DNA of 64,000 bases from Conexibacter woesei DSM 14684 (GTDB lineage: Bacteria > Actinomycetota > Thermoleophilia > Solirubrobacterales > Solirubrobacteraceae), in contig NC_013739.1 of the NCBI RefSeq assembly GCF_000025265.1, positions 1,426,001 to 1,490,000 on the forward strand. Reading direction: 5' to 3'. Of this stretch, positions 12,756-21,472 are shown one piece after another. Positions within the stretch are counted from its first letter, which is position 1. Every line of letters begins with the position of its first letter. The translations under genes and the position numbers were made by a program. Below the pieces are notes generated by a model. It saw nothing but the letters and a program-made list of their open reading frames with translations, did no database searches and had not been told where the DNA came from.

Positions 12756-13406
12756 GCCGGCGGGCGCGCCGACGAGGCTCGTCGTCCACACGTGCGCCAG
12801 CGCCTCGGCGGTCACGTCGGGCGGGGTGCGGTCGAGCCCGGCGATGTGCGCGTAGAGCGCATGCTCGGTCATCCAGTGCAGCGCGCGCGAGAGCGCGAGC
12901 GGGTCGCACTCCGCGGCGAGCCGGCCGGCCGCCTGCGCCGAGCGCGCACGTTCGGCGAACGGGCGCACGTAGCGCTCCTCGACGAGCGTCTGCCAGATCG
13001 TGCCGAGTGGCGAGGGCGCCCGCGCGGCGGCCTGGACGACGAGCAGGACAGGACGATGGGCGTCCCAGAGGCCGAAGCCGGCCGACAGCGCGCCGCGGAT
13101 CGCCTCGCGTGCGCCGAACTCGCGGCTCGGCAGCGCCGCGACCTGCGCGTCGAGCTCCTCCGCGATCTGCTCCACGAGCGAGGCGACGACCGCCTCCTTG
13201 GAGGCGAAGTGGTAGTAGAAGCTCGTCTTCGAGACGCCCGACCGCGCGAGGATCCCGCTGACGGTGAGCTTCGCCAGCGGCTGCTCGGCGAGCAGCTCCG
13301 TCGTCGCGAGGCAGACGGCCGCGGGGATCTGCGCGGCACCGCCCCGACGGGGATGGGACCGCCGTCCGGCCGGCTGCCGCGATGTGGTTGTCGGATCGGC
13401 GCTCAT
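12741..13406 (-). CDS. TetR/AcrR-family transcriptional regulator
   Basis: A 221-aa repressor-type protein. The N-terminal helix-turn-helix (about residues 28-75) contains LTVSGILARSGVSKTSFYYHFASKE, the classic TetR recognition helix. The rest is an all-helical ligand domain. The C-terminus is low-complexity because it reads through the 17-bp repeat. The gene is divergent from the MerR/CarH-like gene, with a 250-bp shared intergenic region. The ligand and targets are unknown. Confidence 0.85.
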   Translation of the reverse strand: MSADPTTTSRQPAGRRSHPRRGGAAQIPAAVCLATTELLAEQPLAKLTVSGILARSGVSKTSFYYHFASKEAVVASLVEQIAEELDAQVAALPSREFGAREAIRGALSAGFGLWDAHRPVLLVVQAAARAPSPLGTIWQTLVEERYVRPFAERARSAQAAGRLAAECDPLALSRALHWMTEHALYAHIAGLDRTPPDVTAEALAHVWTTSLVGAPAGAPAD

Positions 13407-13531
13407 TGAGGGTGCTTCGCCCGTCGGCGCCCGCCCGGATCAGCGGCGACACGCCAAGCACAGATGATAGGCAGGGTCCGGGAGCTTTCAGCAGGTTTGA
13501 GCAGCTTTTGTGCGCGGTTGCGCCAAAGTTG

Positions 13532-13556
13532 TACGAATCTCTGGATTAGTACGAAC
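13532..13556. promoter_or_regulatory. Direct repeat GTACGAA in divergent intergenic region
   Basis: GTACGAA occurs at 13532-13538 and 13550-13556, in an AT-richer patch between the TetR and MerR-type genes. The 18-bp spacing puts both copies close to the same DNA face. It is a candidate operator for either regulator; no experimental analogy is claimed. Confidence 0.35.
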
Positions 13557-13658
13557 TGAATGCGCCATACACTCCTGGTCTCGTGCAGCCCGTGACTTCT
13601 CTCTTCCCACTGTGGGCGCGCCTTGCTTGCCCGTGGCCAGCTCGCTGAGCCGACGTCC

Positions 13659-14534
13659 GTGGAGCACCTCAAGGTCCGCGAAGCCGCCAAGCGGCTGAAC
13701 GTCAGCCCGAGCACCCTGCGCGCCTGGGAGCAGCGCTTCGGCTTCCCGCGCCCGGATCGTTCGCCCGGCGGCCACCGGCTCTACCGCCACGCCGACATCG
13801 TCGCGCTGCGCGACGCGCTCGAACAGGGGCTGTCGATCTCCTCGGCGATCTCGCGCGTGCGACGCGGCGACACGTGGGACGCGGCCTCGCTCGTCGGGCC
13901 GCTGTGCGCGTTCGACCCCGACCGCGCGGCCCGCGTCGCGGAGGGCGCGCTCGCCGTCCGCTCGCTCGAACGCGCCGTCGACGAGGTGCTGCTGCCGGCG
14001 CTCGCGGACGTCGGCGCGCGCCACGGCGACGACAGCGCCGAATGGGCGTTCGCGGCCGGTTGGGTCGCGGACTGGCTGCGCTGGACGCGGCGGCTCGCGA
14101 CGCAGGACGCGCGGCCGATCCGGCTGCTCGTCGGCGACGCGACGGCGCATGAGCTGGACGTCGACGCGGTCCACCTGCACGCGCTCCAGCTCTTCTGTAC
14201 GCGCGCAGGCGCACAATGCCTGACCGTGCCGGTCCGCGTCACGCGCGGGCTCGCCTCGGCCGTCCACGCGTTCGCTCCGAGCCTGATCGTGCTCGCCGGC
14301 GACGGCGCGGCCGACGACGACGTCGCGCGCTTCGCCTACGTCGCGAGGGCGGCCGTACCGCGCCCGATCGCGCTCTACCGGCGCAGGACGCGGTCGCGCT
14401 CGCCCGCGGCGTACCCGCTGGCGCCGTCGCCGCTCGCCGCCCACCGGCAGCTGCTCCAGCTCGCGCGCGGCGAGCAGCCCGAGCCGTGGCCGGCGCCCGC
14501 CCGCGGCGAGCTGCCGCCGGCCGTCGGCGGCTGA
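13659..14534 (+). CDS. MerR-family regulator, CarH/LitR-like architecture with degenerate B12 site
   Basis: About 291 aa from GTG 13659 (TTG 13623 would add 12 residues). The N-terminal winged helix (LKVREAAKRLNVSPSTLRAW, PDRSPGGHRLY) is MerR-type. It is followed by a helical bundle and a Rossmann-like domain in the arrangement of the B12-dependent photoreceptor CarH. By eye, the bundle W-x9-EH signature reads H...EW, and the cobalamin-ligating E-x-H-x-x-G reads TAHELD. The central His is kept and the flanking residues are lost. It may work without B12 or bind another ligand. The gene lies 360 bp upstream of the polysaccharide operon on the same strand. Confidence 0.7.
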   Translation: MEHLKVREAAKRLNVSPSTLRAWEQRFGFPRPDRSPGGHRLYRHADIVALRDALEQGLSISSAISRVRRGDTWDAASLVGPLCAFDPDRAARVAEGALAVRSLERAVDEVLLPALADVGARHGDDSAEWAFAAGWVADWLRWTRRLATQDARPIRLLVGDATAHELDVDAVHLHALQLFCTRAGAQCLTVPVRVTRGLASAVHAFAPSLIVLAGDGAADDDVARFAYVARAAVPRPIALYRRRTRSRSPAAYPLAPSPLAAHRQLLQLARGEQPEPWPAPARGELPPAVGG

Positions 14535-14894
14535 GCGGCGCGACGGGGCGAGCGGCGCGTGCGGCTCGCGCGCGGCGGTTGAGCGGCGCGTGCGGGTGCG
14601 CGGCGCCGGAGCCAGAGCGCGGGGGCGCCACGCGGTCGTGAACGGCGGCGTCGGAGCCGTTCGCATGTTGGTCATGCGACACCCGAATGATCTCGCCGCG
14701 CGGCTGCTGAGGGCAGCGGCGGCGGCGGTCGACCGGAAGCCGGAGCAGCGTGCGAACGGGTGAGGCGGCCCTCCCCCGCTAAAGGCCGGCGGAGCGTCGA
14801 GTACTCATTGGCGGCGTCGCGCCGTCGCAGCCAACCGCCGGCCGACCGCTCTCCTCACAGATCCCTCACCGCCCTTGCTCCAGGAGGCTCTGCC
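14535..14894 (+). other. Intergenic region before the polysaccharide operon
   Basis: This region is 360 bp long. GAGCGGCGCG recurs three times between 14532 and 14590 (twice as the longer GAGCGGCGCGTGCGG). An open frame at 14665-14763 would encode 32 aa (MLVMRHPNDLAARLLRAAAA) but has no clear ribosome-binding site. A strong AGGAGG at about 14882 belongs to the next gene. I see no confident promoter. Confidence 0.5.
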
Positions 14895-16196
14895 ATGCCA
14901 GAAGCACGTGCCCTCACGGTCGATCCGGCTCCGCTCGCACCGCCGGCCGCGCCGACCGTCGCTGTCGTCGGACTCGGCTATGTCGGCCTGCCGACCGCGC
15001 TCGCGCTGCACGACGCCGGCACGCCGGTGATCGGCATCGACGTCAGCGAGCAGCGGCTCGTCGCGATCCGCGCGGCGGACGTCGACCTGCCGGCCGGCGA
15101 CGCCGACCGGCTTGGCGGCGCGCTCGACGGCGGCGGGCTGCGGCTCAGCTCGATCCCGGCCGCGGTCGCCGCGGCCGACGCGGTGATCGTCTGCGTCCCG
15201 ACGCCCGTCGACGCGCAGCGGCGGCCCGATCCCCGCGCGCTGCGCGCCGCATGCGCGAACGTCGTCGCCAACGCACGGCCGGGGCAGACGATCGTGCTGA
15301 CCTCCACGACCTACGTCGGCTCGACCCGCGAGCTGCTGCTCGACCCGCTCGCCGAGCGCGAGCTGCACGCCGGCGAGGACGTCTTCGTCGCGTTCGCGCC
15401 GGAGCGGATCCTGCCCGGTGACCCGACCGTCGAGCAGCGGACCGTGCCGCGCGTCGTCGGCGGCGCCACACCCCGCTGCGCGGAGCGTGCGGCGGAGCTG
15501 CTTCAGCCGACCGCCGGCCTGATCCACCGGGTCTCCTCGCTGGAGGCGGCGGAACTGACGAAGCTCTACGAGAACACGTTCCGGGCGGTCAACCTCGCGT
15601 TCGCGAACGAGATGGCGAGCGTCAGCACCCACCTCGGGCTCGACCCGGTCGAGATCGTCGACGCGGCCGCGACCAAGCCGTACGGCTTCCTCGCCCACTA
15701 CCCCGGCCCCGGCGTCGGCGGGCACTGCATCCCCGTCGACCCCCACTACCTGCTCGACCCGCTGCACGGCGACGGGCTGCGCGCGCCGATCGCCGAGGCG
15801 GCGATGATCGCGATCGCCGAGCGGCCCGGCCAGGTTGCCGCGCGAGCGCTCGCGCTGCTGCGCGAGCGCGCCGTCAGCTGGGACGAGGCGACCGCGCTCG
15901 TCGTCGGGATGGCCTACAAGCCCGGCGTCGCCGACGCGCGCGAGTCGCCGGGGCTGGAGATCGCGGAGCTGCTGCGCGAGGCGGGCGTCGACGTCGCCTG
16001 CCACGACCCGCGCGTCGCCCAAGTGCGCTTCGCCGACGGCACCGTCCTGCGCTCGGTCCCGAGACCGACCGCCGGGATGTTCGACGTCGTCGTCGTGACC
16101 GCGCTGCACGGCGGTGAGCGGGCCTGGCTGGCCGACTGCGACAACGTGCTCGACGCGACGTACCGCCTGCCGTTCGGCAACCGCACGCTGGTCTGA
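14895..16196 (+). CDS. Nucleotide-sugar 6-dehydrogenase (UDP-glucose / UDP-HexNAc family)
   Basis: This enzyme (433 aa) would oxidise C6 of a UDP-sugar to the uronic acid using two NAD+. The N-terminal Rossmann motif VAVVGLGYVGLPTALAL, the central FAPERILPGDP and LYENTFRAVNLAFANE, and the catalytic Cys in GPGVGGHCIPVDPHYL are all present; the C-terminal domain has GMAYKPGVADARESP. The IPVDPHYL version is more like the UDP-GlcNAc/ManNAc dehydrogenases than UDP-glucose dehydrogenase, so the product may be an aminouronic acid. ATG 14895 has AGGAGG at good spacing. It overlaps the GT2 gene by one base. Confidence 0.88.
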   Translation: MPEARALTVDPAPLAPPAAPTVAVVGLGYVGLPTALALHDAGTPVIGIDVSEQRLVAIRAADVDLPAGDADRLGGALDGGGLRLSSIPAAVAAADAVIVCVPTPVDAQRRPDPRALRAACANVVANARPGQTIVLTSTTYVGSTRELLLDPLAERELHAGEDVFVAFAPERILPGDPTVEQRTVPRVVGGATPRCAERAAELLQPTAGLIHRVSSLEAAELTKLYENTFRAVNLAFANEMASVSTHLGLDPVEIVDAAATKPYGFLAHYPGPGVGGHCIPVDPHYLLDPLHGDGLRAPIAEAAMIAIAERPGQVAARALALLRERAVSWDEATALVVGMAYKPGVADARESPGLEIAELLREAGVDVACHDPRVAQVRFADGTVLRSVPRPTAGMFDVVVVTALHGGERAWLADCDNVLDATYRLPFGNRTLV

Positions 16197-17497
16197 TGGC
16201 CAACTGGGCGGACCACGCGATGCGCGTCGTCGCGGCGGCGTACCTCGCGCTGCTGCTGGCGCTGGCGGTCGCGTACCACGGGCTGTGGTTCGACGAGGTC
16301 GCGGGCGACGCGCTGTTCGCGATCTACGGCCTCGTCGTCGTCAGCTACATCGTCAGCCGCTTCGTGCTGTCGATCCCCTACAGACCGCCGAGAGACGTCG
16401 GGCACGAGCCGCACGTCGCGATCGTGATGCCGGCGTTCAACGAGGAGGCGGTCGTCGCCCGCTCGCTGCGCTCGCTGCTCGCGCTCGACTACCCGGTCGA
16501 CAAGCTGGAGCTGGTCGCGATCGACGACGGCTCGACCGACGAGACGCTCGCGAGAATGCGCGAGGTCGCGGCCGAGTCGCCGCGGGTGCGGGTGATCGAG
16601 CTGGGGCGCAACCAGGGCAAGCGCGCGGCGATGGCGGCCGGGATGCGCGCGACCGACGCAGAGATCCTCGCGTTCGTCGACTCCGACAGCTCGCTCGACC
16701 CCGACGCCTTGCACAAGCTCGTGCAGGGCTTCGCGGAGCCGGGCGTCGGCGCCGTCTGCGGCCACGCCGACGTCGCCAACGTCGACGACTCGTGGCTGAC
16801 GCGGATGCAGGTGGTGCGCTACTTCGTCGCGTTCCAGGTCGTGAAGGCGTCGGAGTCGATCTTCGCCTGCGTGACGTGCTGCTCGGGCTGCTTCGCGGCG
16901 TACCGCCGCGACGCGATCCTGCCGCACCTCGACTGGTGGGAGCACCAGACGTTCCTGCGCTCGCCGGCGACGTTCGGCGACGACCGCGCGCTGACGAACG
17001 TCGTGCTGCGCGACTGGAAGGTCCGCTACGCGGCGAACGCCGTCTCGCACACCGTCGTGCCCCACACGATGCGGCAGTTCCTGCGCCAGCAGCTGCGCTG
17101 GAAGCGGTCGTGGACGCGCGAGTCGCTGATCCTCGCGCGCTTCGTCTGGCGCAAGTACCCGGTCGCGGCGCTGTCGGCGTACGTCGGGATCGCGATCGCG
17201 CTGGTCGCGCCGATCGTCGCCGTGCGGGCGATCGTGTGGCTGCCGCTGGTCGAGGGCCGCGGCGCGCCGCTCGTCTACCTCGCCGGGATCTACATGCTCG
17301 CCGTCGCGTACGGGCTCTATTACGTCGCCTGCCGCAGACGCTACGACCCGCGCTGGGTCTACGGGATCGCGTTCTGCTTCTTCTACCTCTGCTTCATGCT
17401 CTGGCAGACGTACTGGGCGATCCTGACGGCGCGCAGCACGTCGTGGGGGACACGGCCGGCGACGGCGGGCCAGCCGGCGCTGGAGGTCGGCTCGTGA
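16196..17497 (+). CDS. Hyaluronan synthase-type processive glycosyltransferase (GT2)
   Basis: A 433-aa inner-membrane polysaccharide synthase. Two TM segments (about 9-55) precede the cytosolic GT-A domain with IDDGSTDE (~109), DSDS (~162), SGCFAAYRRDAI, GDDRALTN (~261) and QQLRWKRSWTRES (~298), then three or four C-terminal TM segments. GDDR-x-LTN followed by QQ-x-RW-x-x-S is the pattern of the HAS/NodC/chitin-synthase group, which use UDP-GlcNAc and, in HAS, UDP-GlcA. The neighbouring dehydrogenase and GlmS genes supply exactly those sugar types. The polymer is not identified. Confidence 0.87.
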   Translation: MANWADHAMRVVAAAYLALLLALAVAYHGLWFDEVAGDALFAIYGLVVVSYIVSRFVLSIPYRPPRDVGHEPHVAIVMPAFNEEAVVARSLRSLLALDYPVDKLELVAIDDGSTDETLARMREVAAESPRVRVIELGRNQGKRAAMAAGMRATDAEILAFVDSDSSLDPDALHKLVQGFAEPGVGAVCGHADVANVDDSWLTRMQVVRYFVAFQVVKASESIFACVTCCSGCFAAYRRDAILPHLDWWEHQTFLRSPATFGDDRALTNVVLRDWKVRYAANAVSHTVVPHTMRQFLRQQLRWKRSWTRESLILARFVWRKYPVAALSAYVGIAIALVAPIVAVRAIVWLPLVEGRGAPLVYLAGIYMLAVAYGLYYVACRRRYDPRWVYGIAFCFFYLCFMLWQTYWAILTARSTSWGTRPATAGQPALEVGS

Positions 17498-17685
17498 GAC
17501 GCCGCCTGCACCGCACGCTCGCGTTCCTGCTCGTGCCGCTCAGCGCGCTGCCGCTGGTCGCGATCTCGCCGCTGATCGTGCCGTCGGTCGAGCGCCGGCT
17601 CGACGAGCTGCGCGGCGGCAGCGAGCAGGTCGCGCCGCGACCCGCATCCACCAGCACCGCCCCAACCGACCCCACTACCCGATAG
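17494..17685 (+). CDS. 63-aa single-pass membrane protein
   Basis: A GTG start overlaps the synthase stop (GTGA), and the glmS Shine-Dalgarno begins right after its stop. The product begins MRRRLHRTLAFLLVPLSALP, with one TM segment (about 9-31), then a short charged region (RRLDELRGG) and a Ser/Thr/Pro tail. I recognise no family. Its position between synthase and GlmS suggests a small accessory subunit, comparable in size to helper proteins of other synthase-dependent systems. That role is inference. Confidence 0.6.
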   Translation: MRRRLHRTLAFLLVPLSALPLVAISPLIVPSVERRLDELRGGSEQVAPRPASTSTAPTDPTTR

Positions 17686-17699
17686 AGGAGGCGAGCGCC

Positions 17700-19532
17700 A
17701 TGTGCGGCATCGTCGGATACGTCGGCCACCGCCCGTGCGTCGAGCTGCTGCTCGACGGGCTGGAGCGGCTGGAGTACCGCGGCTACGACTCCGCGGGCGT
17801 GGCCGTGCCCGTCCGCGGCGCGTTCGTGCGCGTCCGCAGCGTCGGCGGGATCGCCGCGCTGCGCGGCGCGGTCGCCGGGGACCCACGGCAGGCCGCGCTG
17901 AGTGCGGCGACGGCGGGCATCGGTCACACGCGCTGGGCGACCCACGGCCGCGTCAGCGAGGGCAACGCCCATCCGCTCGGCGACGACCGGCACCGCGTGC
18001 AGATCGTGCTGAACGGGATCGTCGAGAACCACGTCGAGCTGCGTGACGAGCTGCGCGCCGACGGCGCCGCGTTCGCGTCGGAGACCGACGCGGAGGTCGT
18101 CGCCCACCTCGTCGGCCGCGCGCTCGACCGCGGGCTCGCGGACGCGGTGCGCGCCACGCTCGACCGGCTCGACGGCCACTTCGCGTTCGTCGCCGCGAGC
18201 GCGGCCGAGCCGGGCGTGCTCGTCGGGACGCGCCGCGCCTGCCCGCTCGTCGTCGGCCACCGCGACGGCGAGCGCTTCTTCGGCTCCGCGCTCGTCGGCC
18301 TGCCGGACGACCTGCACGGCGCGCACGCGATCGAGGACGACGAGATCGCCGTCGCCGAGGCCGGCTCGACGCAGGTGGTCGACGCCGCCGGTGCGGTCGT
18401 GCGGCCGCGCTGGCTGGAGCTGGAGGCCGCCCGCGTGCGGCCGTCCCACGCCGGCCACGAGTCGTTCATGCTCGCCGAGATCGGCGAGCAACCGCAGGCG
18501 CTCCGCCGCACGCTGCGTGCGCAGAGCGCCGCGCACGCGATCGGCGAGGCGCCGTGGGAGACGCTCGCGGGCGCCCGCAGCGTGTCGTTCGTCGGCTGCG
18601 GCACCTCGCACCACGCGGCGCTCGTCGGGCGCTACCTGCTGGAGAGCTGGGGCGGCCTGCGGGCGGAGGTCGACGTCGCGTCGGAGTGGCGTCACCGCGA
18701 TCCCGACGTCGGTCCCGGCGACGTCGTGCTCGGGATCACGCAGTCGGGCGAGACGGCCGACACGCTCGGCGCGCTGCGGCTGGCGCGCGAGCGCGGCGCG
18801 CACGTGCTCGGGCTCACGAACGTGCCCGGGTCGCAGATCACGCGCGAGGCCGACGGCACGATCCTGACCGACGCCGGCACGGAGGTGAGCGTCGCGGCGA
18901 CGAAGACGTTCGTGACGCAGATCGCCGCGCTCGCCGGGCTGGCGTTGCGCACCGGCGTGGCGCGGGGGGTGCTCGAACCGGCGCGCGCCGCGCTGCTGGC
19001 CGACGGCGTCGAGCGCCTGCCCGACGTCGTCGCCCAGGCGCAGGAGGCGGCGGCCGCGCCGGTCGCGCGGGCCGTCGAGCGGTGGGCGGAGGAGCCGTTC
19101 TTCCTCTTCCTCGGCCGCCACGTCGGCCTGCCCGTCGCGCTCGAAGGAGCGCTGAAGCTGAAGGAGATCGCCTACGTGCCATCTGACGCCTACGCCGCCG
19201 GGGAGATGAAGCACGGCCCGATTGCGCTGCTGAGCGAGGGGACACCGGTGATCTGCGTCGCGACCGAGTCGCCGGTGCTCGACAAGCTGCGCTCGAACGT
19301 CGCGGAGGTGCGGGCGCGCGGGGCGCACGTGCTCGCGATCGCGACCGAGGGCTGCGCCGGCTCGATCGCCGACGAGGCCGACGAGCTGGTGCTGATCCCG
19401 CCGACCGACGTGCTGCTGTCGCCGGTCCCGGCGATCGTGCCGCTGCAGCTGCTCGCCTACGGGATCGCCCGCGCGCGCGGGCTCGACCCGGATCGGCCGC
19501 GCAACCTCGCCAAGACGGTGACGGTCGAATGA
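17700..19532 (+). CDS. glmS: Glutamine-fructose-6-phosphate aminotransferase
   Basis: GlmS (610 aa) makes glucosamine-6-phosphate, the first step to UDP-GlcNAc. The N-terminal Ntn glutaminase begins MCGIVGYVGH with the catalytic Cys, and has GHTRWATHGRVSEGNAHP. Two SIS domains follow (VGCGTSHHAALVGRYLLE, GITQSGETADTLGAL, then the second from about 460). The C-terminal LAKTVTVE is canonical. RBS AGAGGAGG precedes ATG. Being inside the polysaccharide operon, it may be a second, dedicated copy that raises the amino-sugar supply; a genome check is needed. Confidence 0.93.
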   Translation: MCGIVGYVGHRPCVELLLDGLERLEYRGYDSAGVAVPVRGAFVRVRSVGGIAALRGAVAGDPRQAALSAATAGIGHTRWATHGRVSEGNAHPLGDDRHRVQIVLNGIVENHVELRDELRADGAAFASETDAEVVAHLVGRALDRGLADAVRATLDRLDGHFAFVAASAAEPGVLVGTRRACPLVVGHRDGERFFGSALVGLPDDLHGAHAIEDDEIAVAEAGSTQVVDAAGAVVRPRWLELEAARVRPSHAGHESFMLAEIGEQPQALRRTLRAQSAAHAIGEAPWETLAGARSVSFVGCGTSHHAALVGRYLLESWGGLRAEVDVASEWRHRDPDVGPGDVVLGITQSGETADTLGALRLARERGAHVLGLTNVPGSQITREADGTILTDAGTEVSVAATKTFVTQIAALAGLALRTGVARGVLEPARAALLADGVERLPDVVAQAQEAAAAPVARAVERWAEEPFFLFLGRHVGLPVALEGALKLKEIAYVPSDAYAAGEMKHGPIALLSEGTPVICVATESPVLDKLRSNVAEVRARGAHVLAIATEGCAGSIADEADELVLIPPTDVLLSPVPAIVPLQLLAYGIARARGLDPDRPRNLAKTVTVE

Positions 19533-21472
19533 CGGCGCGGGGAACGATCGCAGCGGGCGTGCTCGGGGCCGCTCTGTTGACAGCCGGAGCGCCCACGGTG
19601 GGCGCGACGGCGCCGGTGGACGGCGCGGCGGCCGGGCCGGCGGGCGTCGCGGCGAGACGCGGCGGCCGCGATGCGCCGCCGGTGCGGCGCTGCGCCGCAG
19701 TGAGACCGTCAGGGCTCACCTTCAGCCGCGGGCGTGGTCAGACGACCGGCGTGCTGCGCTGGCGCGTGCCGCGCAACGCGACGACGCGCGCGAAGGGCAG
19801 ACGCGCCGTGCGCTACCGCGTGATTCGCGACCGCGGCGTCGTCGGGCAGACGGCGAAGCGTGCGCTGCGGCTGAAGGTGACGCTCGGCAGAAGCCACCGC
19901 TTCGCCGTGCAGGCGCTCGACGCCAAGGGCAAGCCGGTGCGGCGCTGCCGCGCCGAGAAGCGCGTGCGCGTCGCCTATCGCGCGCCCGGCAGCCCACGCT
20001 ATGTCGCGGTCGCCGGTGACGAGCGCGGGCTGCGGCTCAGCTGGCAGGCCGGCGCGCGCGGCGACGGCGAGCCGGCCGGCTACCGGCTCGTGCGCGACGG
20101 GACGACCGTCGGGCAGACGACGCAGACGAGCTGGGCGGTGCCGGCAGCGCCGAACCGCACGTACCGCTTCCAGGTCGTGGCGGTCGACCGCCGCGGGCGC
20201 ACGAGCGCACCGAGCGCGACGGTCACGGCGAGAACCGGCCATGAGCCGCCGACGGCGCCCGCCGGGCTGGCCGCGCTGGCGGTCTCCGAGTCCGAGCTGG
20301 GGGCGCAATGGCAGCCGAGCACGGTCGCCTCCGGCGAGATCAAGGGCTACCGCGTGCTGCGCGACGGCGCCGTCGTCGGCCAGGTCGCCGCCACCTCGAC
20401 CGTGCTCGGGAACCTCGCTCCGAGCACGGACTACGAGGTCGCCGTCGTGGCGATCGACAGCCACGGCTACACGAGCGCGCCGGCCGTCGTCCGCGGTCGC
20501 ACGCACGATCCCGTCCCGACGACCGGACACGCGCAGGCGTACCTGCTCGCCTCGACCGATCAGAGCTTCGCCGACTTCCGCGCCCACTACCGGCAGATCG
20601 GCGTCGTGCACCCGACCTACTACGACTGCACCGGCGCCGGAGCCCTCGTCGGCAGCGACGACCCGCTCGTGACGAGGTGGGCGCAGGCGCGCAGAGTCGA
20701 GGTGCTGCCGCGGATCAACTGCCAGCGGACGGCGACGGTCCACAAGATCCTGACGGACCCCGCGACGCGCGCCGCGTGGCTCGACCGGCTCGTCGGGCTC
20801 GCGCGCGAGGTCGGCTACGACGGCATCTCGCTCGACTTCGAGGCCGGTCCCGCCGAGGACCGTGCGGCGCTGACGTCGTTCGTGCAGGAGCTGGCGGGGC
20901 GGCTGCACGCCGACGGCCGCAAGCTCGCGATCGCGCTGTCGTCGAAGACGAGAGACAGCCTGACGCACCCGCGCTCGGGGATCTTCGACTACGCGCCCCT
21001 CTCAGAGGCGGCCGACTACCTCTTCCTGATGGCGTGGGGATTGCACTGGACGACCTCAGTGCCCGGGCCGCAGGATGACGCCGACTGGGTCCGCAGAGTC
21101 GTCGAGTACGTCAAGACGATGCCGCAGAAGCACAAGTTCGTCTTCGGCACGAACCTGTACGCGCTCGACTGGCCGAACGGCGGCGGGGCGCAGAACAAGG
21201 CGACGGCGTACGAGTATCAGGACGCGATGGCGCTGCTGCCGCAGTTCGCCGCGCAGATCCGCCACGACCCCGTGACCGACAACTACCAGGCGACGTACAC
21301 CGACGCCGCCGGGGTGGCGCACGAGGTCTGGTACCCGGATGCGGACACGACGGCGCGGCGCGTGCGGATCGCGAAGGAGGCGGGGCTCGGCGGCGTCGGG
21401 TTCTGGCGGCTCGGCCGAGAGGACCAGCGCGTCTGGGACGACCCGCTGCTGGCGCCGGGAGTCGCCTGGTGA
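19529..21472 (+). CDS. Exported fibronectin-III / GH18-fold protein
   Basis: A 647-aa protein with a signal peptide (about 1-26), three FnIII-like domains (about 60-150, 155-236, 240-327; the latter two share YRLVRDGTTVGQT and YRVLRDGAVVGQV) and a C-terminal GH18 TIM barrel (about 335-645). The GH18 catalytic motif is DGISLDFE at 431-438, with the acid Glu438 present. GH18 enzymes cleave GlcNAc-containing polymers. It overlaps glmS by GTGA-type coupling, so it is probably part of the operon and may trim, bind or release the polymer. Confidence 0.8.
   Translation: MTARGTIAAGVLGAALLTAGAPTVGATAPVDGAAAGPAGVAARRGGRDAPPVRRCAAVRPSGLTFSRGRGQTTGVLRWRVPRNATTRAKGRRAVRYRVIRDRGVVGQTAKRALRLKVTLGRSHRFAVQALDAKGKPVRRCRAEKRVRVAYRAPGSPRYVAVAGDERGLRLSWQAGARGDGEPAGYRLVRDGTTVGQTTQTSWAVPAAPNRTYRFQVVAVDRRGRTSAPSATVTARTGHEPPTAPAGLAALAVSESELGAQWQPSTVASGEIKGYRVLRDGAVVGQVAATSTVLGNLAPSTDYEVAVVAIDSHGYTSAPAVVRGRTHDPVPTTGHAQAYLLASTDQSFADFRAHYRQIGVVHPTYYDCTGAGALVGSDDPLVTRWAQARRVEVLPRINCQRTATVHKILTDPATRAAWLDRLVGLAREVGYDGISLDFEAGPAEDRAALTSFVQELAGRLHADGRKLAIALSSKTRDSLTHPRSGIFDYAPLSEAADYLFLMAWGLHWTTSVPGPQDDADWVRRVVEYVKTMPQKHKFVFGTNLYALDWPNGGGAQNKATAYEYQDAMALLPQFAAQIRHDPVTDNYQATYTDAAGVAHEVWYPDADTTARRVRIAKEAGLGGVGFWRLGREDQRVWDDPLLAPGVAW

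Noticed and set aside
14665-14763. 32-aa ORF in the intergenic region before the polysaccharide operon
   Set aside because: No ribosome-binding site, no family resemblance and a biased alanine run; mentioned only in the intergenic entry.
14895-19532. Calling the operon a true hyaluronan operon
   Set aside because: The synthase fits HAS/NodC/chitin-synthase as a group, and the dehydrogenase signature leans to UDP-HexNAc, so the polymer cannot be named.
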